Assembly (NCBI GenBank): GCA_002685655.1
Contig: NYXM01000077.1
Span: 1-10,867, forward strand
Direction of reading: 5' to 3'
Length of the DNA: 10,867 nt
From: Planctomycetaceae bacterium
Lineage (GTDB): Bacteria; Planctomycetota; Planctomycetia; Pirellulales; Pirellulaceae
Numbering within the stretch: the first letter of the stretch is position 1; each line of letters starts with the position of its first letter. The notes under the pieces were generated by a model. The model made no database searches. It saw nothing but the letters and a program-made list of their open reading frames with translations, and was not told where the DNA came from. Shown here one piece after another: positions 1-6,148 of this stretch. Made by a program: the position numbers and the translations under genes.

Positions 1-42
1 CCGCTGACAGCAACCGCGTTTTGGGTTACGCTAAGTGCGCCT

Positions 43-115
43 GGGGACGTAGCTCAATTGGGAGAGCACCGGCTTTGCAAGCCGGGGGTTGAGGGTTCGA
101 GCCCCTTCGTCTCCA
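43..115 (+). tRNA. tRNA-Ala (anticodon TGC)
   Basis: The 73 bases fold as a complete cloverleaf. The acceptor stem is GGGGACG paired with CGTCTCC. The anticodon stem CCGGC/GCCGG holds the loop TTTGCAA, giving anticodon TGC. The T arm is GAGGG-TTCGAGC-CCCTT, and the discriminator base is A115. The third acceptor pair is G-U (G3:U70), the known identity element for alanyl-tRNA synthetase, which agrees with the anticodon. The CCA end is not encoded. The integrase gene starts about 155 bases downstream in the same orientation, so the 3' half of this tRNA gene is a likely integration site. Confidence 0.97.
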
Positions 116-157
116 CTTTACGTGGCAACAACTTACGACGATCTGACTTTTGGCTAA

Positions 158-196
158 ACAGGCAAATGTCAGAGAAGTGTCAGAGAAGTTGCCTGT
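158..196. repeat. Tandem 11-bp repeat inside an 8-bp inverted repeat, between tRNA-Ala and integrase gene
   Basis: GTCAGAGAAGT occurs twice in direct tandem (168-178 and 179-189). The pair is flanked by the perfect inverted repeat ACAGGCAA (158-165) / TTGCCTGT (189-196). Short iterated sites between an attachment site and an integrase gene are often arm-type binding sites for the integrase or an excisionase, or operators of the integrase promoter. That role is inferred from position only. Confidence 0.5.
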
Positions 197-271
197 GAAA
201 AACTGCCTTGGCGGCAAATTAGCGAACCTGCTGGCTCGCCTTCCAGATTTCTTTAGCCTGGGAGGTTCGCA

Positions 272-1441
272 ATGTCGCACTATCCGAAACCCTTCTTTCG
301 CAAGAGCCGCGGTCTCTGGTACGTCCAGATCGCCGGCAAGCAGCATAATCTCGGCCCCGATCGGACCGCCGCATTTGAGCGTTATCATGCCTTGATGCAG
401 CAGCCAGCCGAGCAGCGTGTCGCAAGCGACACGGTCGTAGCGATCATCGACGCGTTCCTAGACTGGTGTCAGAAGCACCGAGCGCCTGACACGTACGAGT
501 GGTACCGCTGGCGGCTGCAGCTCTTTGCTCAGAGCATGCCACGTGGCCTGACTGTCGGACAACTCAAGCCGTTTCACGTCCAGCAGTGGTTGGATAGTCG
601 GCAATCCTGGGGACCTGGATCCCAACACAACGGTTGCCGTGCAGCACAACGAGCGATGAATTGGGCGGCCAGATTGGGCTACATTGATCATTCACCAATC
701 GCCCACATGGAAAAACCACGTCCCGGAAAACGAGAGGTCGTCCTCAGCGATGAGCAGTTTGCCGAACTGAATTCATTCGTACTCGACGCAGAATTCGGCG
801 ATCTGGTAAGAACCACTTGGGAAACGGGCTGTCGGCCCCAGGAGTCTTTACAGGTTGAGGCTCGACATGTCGAACTGGAAAACAACCGTTGGGTGATGCC
901 CGAAGGCGAATCGAAAACTCACAATGTCCGTGTCGTATATCTCACCGACGAAGCCCTTGCGATTACCAAGCGGCGGATGCTCCGATTCCCGACAGGACCG
1001 CTGTTTCGTAACGTTTACGGGAACCCGTGGACGAAGTATTCGGTCAAAAATGCCTTTGACCGCGTTCGGTCTCGCATGGGTAAGGAGGTGATGAAGTCGA
1101 AAGGGCTGCAGATTTCAGATGATGAGATCCGGACGCTTATCTCAAAACTAAATCCGGATCGAACCGACCGCGGACGGCGTCGTAGAAAGACCGGTTCAGA
1201 GCTGCGGCGAGAAGCTGTCCGAAAACTGCAAGAAAAACTCGCCAAGACTCTCGCTCCGAAGTACTGCCTGTATCATCTGCGGCACACGTGGATGAATCGC
1301 TTGCTCCGGAAAGGCGTCGATTCACTAACCGTCGCCGTGTTGGCCGGTCATCAGAACCCGTCTACGCTTGCCAAGACATACCAGCATCTGTCTCAGGATC
1401 GAGATTACCTGCTTGGCCAAGTCAAGCGAGCTGCCGGGTAG
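272..1441 (+). CDS. Tyrosine recombinase / phage-type integrase
   Basis: This 389-residue protein is a site-specific recombinase of the tyrosine (lambda Int/XerCD) family. Residues about 50-150 form the SAM-like core-binding domain, and about 155-385 the catalytic domain. Catalytic candidates are R188 (in GCRPQE), K215 (in ESKTHN), R337 (in YHLRHTW), H360 (in LAGH) and the nucleophile Y370 (in AKTYQHL). The first position of the HxxR box is Tyr334 instead of the usual His. A basic insertion of about 60 residues (268-328) precedes that box. The ATG at 272 has a good ribosome binding site (GGGAGG, 6 bases upstream). All motifs and the C-terminus are present, so it is probably functional. The position beside tRNA-Ala suggests integration into that gene's 3' end. 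Convergent with the next gene. Confidence 0.93.
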   Translation: MSHYPKPFFRKSRGLWYVQIAGKQHNLGPDRTAAFERYHALMQQPAEQRVASDTVVAIIDAFLDWCQKHRAPDTYEWYRWRLQLFAQSMPRGLTVGQLKPFHVQQWLDSRQSWGPGSQHNGCRAAQRAMNWAARLGYIDHSPIAHMEKPRPGKREVVLSDEQFAELNSFVLDAEFGDLVRTTWETGCRPQESLQVEARHVELENNRWVMPEGESKTHNVRVVYLTDEALAITKRRMLRFPTGPLFRNVYGNPWTKYSVKNAFDRVRSRMGKEVMKSKGLQISDDEIRTLISKLNPDRTDRGRRRRKTGSELRREAVRKLQEKLAKTLAPKYCLYHLRHTWMNRLLRKGVDSLTVAVLAGHQNPSTLAKTYQHLSQDRDYLLGQVKRAAG

Positions 1442-1514
1442 AAAGGGCCGAAGGCATGGCCGCGGCAAACGACATGTGGTGCGCAAGGCTTGCGCGCCGC
1501 TTCTGGAGGAGAAG

Positions 1515-1532
1515 TACGGCAACCATGCCGTA
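1515..1532. terminator. Possible hairpin between convergent genes
   Basis: TACGGCA (1515-1521) and TGCCGTA (1526-1532) form a perfect 7-bp stem with a 4-base loop, in the 114-base gap between the ends of the integrase and B3/B4 genes. A second hairpin, GCGCAA/TTGCGC with a 3-base loop, lies at 1481-1495. Neither has a T-run, so a role as intrinsic terminator is uncertain. Confidence 0.3.
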
Positions 1533-1555
1533 TCCTCTGATACCAAGGACTTCTG

Positions 1556-2212
1556 TCAGTCAATCATATCCACGCGCTCTATGCAGGCGTCATGTGCTTT
1601 CAGCAGTTTGTGGTACCACGCTTCTGCTTCTGCCGTGCGTCCAGACAAAGTCTTCGTGCCCCAGATCAAAGTCAGCGTACGGTGAGTCTGCGGGTTCGTT
1701 TTGGTCCGCTGTGAATCCTTGACGGCGTTCGCACACGGCCCCTCGTTATCGAACAAGCACAAAAGCCGGCCAATATCGATCGTCTGGCTGGACGGATTGA
1801 ACACGTAGAAAGATTCTGGCGGTGCGATGCCAACGCGGAACGGTTCATGGGCCAGGTCCAAATCGACGACACTGATTGGCAGCCCGCTGTGCAACGACGC
1901 TACGTTACAGGCGTCCACGGCAAGGTTGATGGGTGACAGTACTCCTTGTTCGGTCGCCTTGATGAGATACTCAGATGCTGGTTTGCTTCGACCGGTCGGC
2001 TTGAAGCCGCCGTGACGCAGTAGATCGCGCACAGCGGATCGAATCTCATCGCTGCTTTGTGGCCGTGCTTGGGCATCCAAGGATAAGAGATCAATCAAGT
2101 CGGGCGAGGAGGTCAGGTTGCCGAGTGCGTCTGGAAAGACGGTCACGAATGCTCGCAGATCCAACAGCGGGTGCGATTCGACGGTCAGTATGTGCCTGTC
2201 TTGATTATCCAT
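1556..2212 (-). CDS. Stand-alone B3/B4 (PheRS beta editing-like) domain protein
   Basis: This 218-residue soluble protein resembles the B3/B4 domain of the phenylalanyl-tRNA synthetase beta chain, found as a free-standing protein (COG3382-type). Recognisable blocks are HGGFKPTGRSKPASEYL (67-83), PINLAVDACN (94-103), a Y-V-F-N strand near 136-139, GPCANAVKDSQRTKT (158-172) and IWGT (183-186). In PheRS this domain clears mischarged Tyr-tRNA(Phe). Free-standing versions are presumed to act on aminoacyl-tRNA or related esters, but the substrate is not evident here. The GPCANAV...RTKT block is intact. The ATG at 2212 has no clear Shine-Dalgarno sequence. The gene is divergent from the DUF434 gene and convergent with the integrase, so it could be island cargo or part of the host backbone. 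Confidence 0.82.
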   Translation of the reverse strand: MDNQDRHILTVESHPLLDLRAFVTVFPDALGNLTSSPDLIDLLSLDAQARPQSSDEIRSAVRDLLRHGGFKPTGRSKPASEYLIKATEQGVLSPINLAVDACNVASLHSGLPISVVDLDLAHEPFRVGIAPPESFYVFNPSSQTIDIGRLLCLFDNEGPCANAVKDSQRTKTNPQTHRTLTLIWGTKTLSGRTAEAEAWYHKLLKAHDACIERVDMID

Positions 2213-2598
2213 CCGTTGGCCGTATCACGTTCTCTACGTCGATAGATGCTTGCCGTACCTTGCTGCCTTTATCTCGCACACGGTCACGAGTGACTCTACC
2301 AACCGTTTATGGAGTCACTCGTGTCGAGCACCGGACGCCGTGTCCAGAGCATCATTGAATAGCAGCGCAAGTTGGTAGCGATCAACCGCTTTGGGATTTC
2401 GCGCGCCTACAGGACAATGTCGACGCTTACAACGTGCCCAGGGGCTTCGATGTGACGGGCTATTCGTCGATGACGACGTTTGACGAGCAATGCACGACTC
2501 ATTGAGCAATCCTCGGTACGTTATAGTTGTTGAAACGCCATTCCAATTCGTCCTGCGTGCTACGGCGACGCACCGCTTGCAACTCACCAGATGGTTCC
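2213..2598. other. Divergent intergenic region, no recognised gene
   Basis: These 386 bases separate the B3/B4 gene from the DUF434 gene. All frames on both strands contain stops or only short open stretches without recognisable motifs. It contains the 12-bp inverted repeat at 2285-2323. A -10-like TATAGT at 2522-2527 has only a poor -35 match upstream (TTGAGC at 2502-2507, spacer 14). A 38-codon frame (2490-2606) begins MHDSLSNPRY and its TGA stop overlaps the proposed GTG start of the DUF434 gene. It could be a small coupled gene, the remnant of a degraded gene, or chance. Confidence 0.5.
2285..2323. repeat. Perfect 12-bp inverted repeat (operator or hairpin)
   Basis: CACGAGTGACTC (2285-2296) is exactly complementary to GAGTCACTCGTG (2312-2323), with a 15-base loop that can add one T-G pair. 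It lies 72 bases upstream of the B3/B4 start, within the divergent promoter region, and has no T-run on either strand. It may be a binding site for a dimeric regulator, an RNA hairpin in the 5' leader of the B3/B4 gene, or a remnant of a mobile element end. Confidence 0.6.
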
Positions 2599-3318
2599 GT
2601 GCCTGATCATCGCAAACACCCCGGCCCCCACCCTGAGGACGAGCAGCTCTTCGCCGGCGACAATATCCTTCGGTTGCGCGAGTCGGCGAGTGATTTGGCG
2701 TGGCTGTTCAACCGAGGTTATGCATCTACATCGGCACTGAAGATCGTCGGCGATCGGTACTCGTTGGTCGCAAGGCAACGGGTGGCGGTCGCTCGATGTG
2801 CGTGTAGCGATGAGGCGACGAAACGTCGGCGGCGCCACCAGATTCCAGCAGCCGAGCTTCTGGGTCGCGATCTATGGATCGACGGCTATAACGTCCTGAC
2901 CAGCTTGGAAGCGGCACTGTCGGGTGGCGTCATTCTGCACGCACAAGACGGATGTTACCGTGACATGGCAAGTATGCATGGCAGCTACCGAAAGGTCGCA
3001 GAAACGATCCCAGCCCTGCATATCCTCGGTGACTTGATGGCTGACTGGAATGTCGCCAGTTGCCGGTGGCTGCTGGACCAGCCCGTCTCGAACAGCGGAC
3101 GATTGAAGACAATGTTAGTAGAGATCGCCGCAGAACGAGGCTGGAATTGGCAAGCATTGCTCGTGCCCGATCCTGATCGCAACCTGATGGCAACCGATCA
3201 CGTCGTGGCATCGGCGGATAGCCAGATTCTCGACAGCGCTGAGCGGTGGTTCGATCTTGCTCGGAGTGCGATTGAGCTGCGAGTGCCAGATGCGTGGATA
3301 GTTGATCTGTCGAAGTGA
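2599..3318 (+). CDS. DUF434/DUF5616 domain protein, possible PIN/NYN-like nuclease
   Basis: This 239-residue protein matches, by recall of conserved blocks, the DUF434 family followed by DUF5616. The N-terminal part (about 10-72) has HPEDEQLFAG, a leucine-rich SDLAWLFNRGYAS and VGDRYSLVARQRVAVARCACSD. The C-terminal part (about 88-225) has LWIDGYNVL (92-100), QDGCYRDMASMHGSYRKV (116-133), PVSNSGRLK (162-170) and VVASADSQILD (202-212). IDGYNV plus later conserved Asp residues (D95, D117, D122, D207) resembles metal-binding PIN/NYN-type ribonucleases; activity is inference. The start is taken at GTG 2599, because family similarity begins there at the PHPED block and the upstream in-frame stretch from ATG 2527 looks non-coding. 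No clear Shine-Dalgarno sequence is visible. It is divergent from the B3/B4 gene and convergent with fumC. Confidence 0.8.
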   Translation: MPDHRKHPGPHPEDEQLFAGDNILRLRESASDLAWLFNRGYASTSALKIVGDRYSLVARQRVAVARCACSDEATKRRRRHQIPAAELLGRDLWIDGYNVLTSLEAALSGGVILHAQDGCYRDMASMHGSYRKVAETIPALHILGDLMADWNVASCRWLLDQPVSNSGRLKTMLVEIAAERGWNWQALLVPDPDRNLMATDHVVASADSQILDSAERWFDLARSAIELRVPDAWIVDLSK

Positions 3319-3453
3319 TTCTGGTCGACACACGGTCAATCCGACAGTTCCCAGTGATGTGGAAACTCTACGTTGGAGGTCACCGACTTTCACGGCATAC
3401 TGGCTTTCTGGGAATCCAAGAAAGCGGTTGCTCGGCAGCACGCACTTCAACGC

Positions 3454-4866
3454 TTAAGGGCGAGTCATCTCTTCCGGCTTGATCCATTCTACAAACTGCT
3501 CCTCCGTTAGCATGCCCAGCGCGATCCCAGCCTCTTTGAGTGTCGTGCGCTCCGCATGCGCCTTCTTCGCGATCCTGGCAGCGTTATCGTAGCCGATGTG
3601 CGGGGTCAGCGCCGTCACAAGCATCAAAGATGACCGCATCAGCTCGTTGATCCGCTCTCGGTTTGCGTCAATTCCGAAGACGCAGTTGTCCGTGAACGAC
3701 CTGGCCGCATCCCCCAGCAGTTTGATCGACTGGAGGTTGTTATAGGCAATGACAGGCTTAAACACGTTCAGCTCGAAGTGCCCGGCCGCGCCGCTGAAGT
3801 TCACCGTCACGTCGTTTCCGAACACTTGGGCGCAGACCATCGTCAGCGCCTCACACTGCGTCGGATTCACCTTGCCGGGCATGATGCTGGATCCCGGCTC
3901 ATTGGCAGGAAGTATCAATTCTCCCAGCCCGGCCCGCGGGCCGGAGCCCAACATGCGAATGTCGTTGGCGATCTTCATCATTGATGCCGCAATCGTCTTC
4001 AGTTGTCCCGAAAGCTCCACTTGAGCATCGTGGGCGGCCAGGGCCTCGAACTTGTTGGGCGCAGTCACGAACGGTAAGTCAGTCAGGCCCTTGACCTCCT
4101 CTGCCACGCGAGCTGCGTATTCGGGATGCGAGTTCAGTCCCGTGCCCACGGCCGTGCCTCCGAGGGCCAGTTCGCACAGACGCGGCAGCGTGCTTTCCGC
4201 CCGCTCGACGCCGTAGCCCACCTGTTGGACGTAGCCGTAGCCCACCTGTTGGACGTAGCCGGAGAACTCCTGTCCTAAAGTCAGCGGCACCGCGTCCATC
4301 AAGTGGGTTCTGCCAACCTTGACGATCTTGTCGAACTCCTCGGACTTTTGCCGGAGCGCATCGCGGAGGTGCCTTAGCGAGGGAATGAGGTGGTTTTGCA
4401 CCTCCTCCACCATCGCGATGGACATCGCTGCAGAAAACACGTCATTCGACGACTGTGACATATTGACGTGGTCGTTGGGGTGCACTGGGTCCTTCGAGCC
4501 GACTGTCCCGCCGAGGATCTCAATCGCGCGGTTCGCGATAACCTCGTTAGCGTTCATGTTGCTGTGCGTGCCAGAGCCCGTTTGCCACACGACCAGTGGG
4601 AAGTGGTCGTCCAACTTGCCGTCGACGACTTGCTGGGCGGCTTGCCGAATCGCTTTGGCACGTTTGGAGTCCAGCTTGCCGAGCGCCTCGTTCGCTGAGG
4701 CCGAGGCGTGCTTAACGATCCCCAATGCGCGAATCATCGATCGCGGAATTCGCTCACCACCGATCTTGAAGTTCTGCAGCGAGCGCTGTGTTTGCGCACC
4801 CCAGTACCGATCAGCGGGAACCTGTACCTTTCCCATTGTGTCTGTCTCGATTCGCGTGTCACCCAT
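3454..4866 (-). CDS. fumC: Class II fumarate hydratase (fumarase C)
   Basis: Catalyses the reversible hydration of fumarate to L-malate in the tricarboxylic acid cycle, as a cytosolic homotetramer of the iron-independent aspartase/fumarase superfamily. Diagnostic sites are [14 protein letters not shown] (96-109), NMSQSSND (135-142), [16 protein letters not shown] (185-200, catalytic base partner H188) and the signature [15 protein letters not shown] (325-339, catalytic Ser326). Length is 470 residues, close to the roughly 467 usual for the family. An exact 24-bp tandem duplication (4213-4260) repeats GYVQQVGY at residues 203-210/211-218. Relative to E. coli FumC this moves the catalytic Ser by eight (318 to 326), while H188 keeps its number. 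The ATG at 4866 has AGGAG 6 bases upstream and begins the family-typical N-terminus. Another in-frame ATG at 4938, also with a strong AGGAG, would add 24 residues with a hydrophobic stretch. Confidence 0.95.
   Translation of the reverse strand: MGDTRIETDTMGKVQVPADRYWGAQTQRSLQNFKIGGERIPRSMIRALGIVKHASASANEALGKLDSKRAKAIRQAAQQVVDGKLDDHFPLVVWQTGSGTHSNMNANEVIANRAIEILGGTVGSKDPVHPNDHVNMSQSSNDVFSAAMSIAMVEEVQNHLIPSLRHLRDALRQKSEEFDKIVKVGRTHLMDAVPLTLGQEFSGYVQQVGYGYVQQVGYGVERAESTLPRLCELALGGTAVGTGLNSHPEYAARVAEEVKGLTDLPFVTAPNKFEALAAHDAQVELSGQLKTIAASMMKIANDIRMLGSGPRAGLGELILPANEPGSSIMPGKVNPTQCEALTMVCAQVFGNDVTVNFSGAAGHFELNVFKPVIAYNNLQSIKLLGDAARSFTDNCVFGIDANRERINELMRSSLMLVTALTPHIGYDNAARIAKKAHAERTTLKEAGIALGMLTEEQFVEWIKPEEMTRP
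4213..4260 (-). repeat. 24-bp exact tandem duplication inside fumC
   Basis: The 24-bp unit at 4213-4236 is repeated without change at 4237-4260. The duplication keeps the reading frame and doubles an eight-residue segment (GYVQQVGY) just after the TLGQEFS motif. Fumarases I can recall have this segment once. Perfect identity suggests a recent slippage event or an assembly artefact. Confidence 0.95.
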
Positions 4867-5042
4867 GTGCAACTCCTCTCCTTTGCAAAATGAGCCAATG
4901 AGTTGCAAGCAGATCACGGAAAGAATCGTTGTTCTCATAATGCATCTCCTGGAGTGATGGTGAGTGTTTCAAAAAGGAAAACAGCGGCTTCTCAAGTTGT
5001 TATTGCATGAGCAGGTCAACGACTCTTCCGCCAAGGGGTGAA

Positions 5043-6143
5043 TCAGAGATGGCTTCCTGCCTGTTCTACTTGCGTTCCAGGTATGGCGTGCCAGCAACCG
5101 GGATCGGCCCTAAACGGATCGCCGGTCACCGCATAGGAGAGGCACTTGAGTCCACCGCGGCACAGTTTGGAGTAGAAACAGCCTTGGCACCCATCGCTGA
5201 TGTGATTCCGGTCGCGCAGGGCACGAAAGAGGGCGTTTTCGTAGTACAGCTCGACAAGCGGTGTTTCCATCAGGTTCCCCGCCCGGATCGGCATACGACG
5301 GCACGGGTAGAGATCTCCGTTGGGCTGGACAGTGATCAAACTGTCACCGGCAGCGCAGTGATAGGGCTTCCCGCCCGCGACCAGGAACTGAAGCGACCGG
5401 TGCATGGCGACTTCGGTCCGTCCGAACCACCAGCGCGCTTGACTGTGTTCTTTGCGCATGATCTCAAAGAACTCACGTGTCTGGGCATGTGTCAACACCT
5501 GCTCCTTCATGGCGGAGCCGATCCCCCAGGGAATGAGCCGATCAGCCCACACCCGCGAGACCCGCAGTCGCCGGCCCAATCGAGCAACCTCAGGAAACTC
5601 CTGATAGTTAAGGCGGTTGGCGGTGAACGAGATGAGTGTCCGGATGCGGGCACGCACCAGATGTTTTATGGCCGAAACCGTACGCTCGAAGTTTCCTGAA
5701 CCGCGAATCTCATTGTGCGTCACCCGGGATCCTTCGATACTGACCTGCACGAAGGCGGGCCGCAACTTGCGTAGCCGCCGGGCCATGGCGTCGTCGATGA
5801 AGGTTCCGTTAGTCAGGATCGCGAAGCTGAAGCGCTTGCGGTTGGCCGCGAAGACTTCCAACAAATCGAGGAAGTCCCGTCGCACAAACGGTTCCCCGCC
5901 GGTTACCGTGATGTGGCCGCGCATCCCGGGCTGTTTGGCATGATCTCTCCATTGTGCGAGCAGCTCCTTGTACTGCCAGAGAACCATGAGCAGGTCCGCG
6001 AAATCGAGTTCCTTCCCAGAGTAGCTTTCCTGATAACAGTGTGCACAGCGGAGGTTGCAGCGTTCGGTGACATGCCACTGGAGCAAAAGGCCGCGCGGGC
6101 AGTATGACACTTCGTGACACATGTTCGGTGTTTGTGAGTGCAT
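5043..6143 (-). CDS. Radical SAM/SPASM domain protein, putative modifier of the upstream Cys-Gly tail protein
   Basis: This 366-residue enzyme carries the radical SAM motif CNLRCAHC (C29, C33, C36) that binds the catalytic 4Fe-4S cluster, followed by TGGEP (81-85) for SAM binding and a TIM-barrel-like region to about 230. The C-terminus is a SPASM-type domain with seven cysteines: C263 and C281 (C-x12-G-x4-C), C319, C322, C328 and C334, then C350, suited to two auxiliary clusters. The spacing CX2CX5CX5C differs slightly from the usual CX2CX5CX3C. SPASM enzymes mostly modify peptides or proteins, for example forming thioether (sactipeptide) or C-C links. Start is ATG 6143, preceded by GGAGGT 8 bases upstream; the in-frame Trp/Arg-rich stretch further upstream is only the shadow of the Gly/Cys codons of the neighbour. 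The gene follows the tail-protein gene after 5 bases, so the two are co-translated. The exact reaction is unknown. Confidence 0.9.
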   Translation of the reverse strand: MHSQTPNMCHEVSYCPRGLLLQWHVTERCNLRCAHCYQESYSGKELDFADLLMVLWQYKELLAQWRDHAKQPGMRGHITVTGGEPFVRRDFLDLLEVFAANRKRFSFAILTNGTFIDDAMARRLRKLRPAFVQVSIEGSRVTHNEIRGSGNFERTVSAIKHLVRARIRTLISFTANRLNYQEFPEVARLGRRLRVSRVWADRLIPWGIGSAMKEQVLTHAQTREFFEIMRKEHSQARWWFGRTEVAMHRSLQFLVAGGKPYHCAAGDSLITVQPNGDLYPCRRMPIRAGNLMETPLVELYYENALFRALRDRNHISDGCQGCFYSKLCRGGLKCLSYAVTGDPFRADPGCWHAIPGTQVEQAGSHL

Positions 6144-6148
6144 CAGAA

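Noticed and set aside
2315..2587. Minus-strand 90-codon frame in the spacer
   Set aside because: Arg/Ser-rich composition, no motif and no convincing start; it may be chance or decayed sequence.
3348..3414. TTCCCAG / CTGGGAA inverted repeat between the DUF434 gene and fumC
   Set aside because: Only 7 bp with a loop over 50 bases and no T-run, so not a credible terminator.
4319..4957. Long open frame on the plus strand opposite fumC
   Set aside because: It mirrors the codon structure of the real gene on the other strand and has no recognisable protein motifs.
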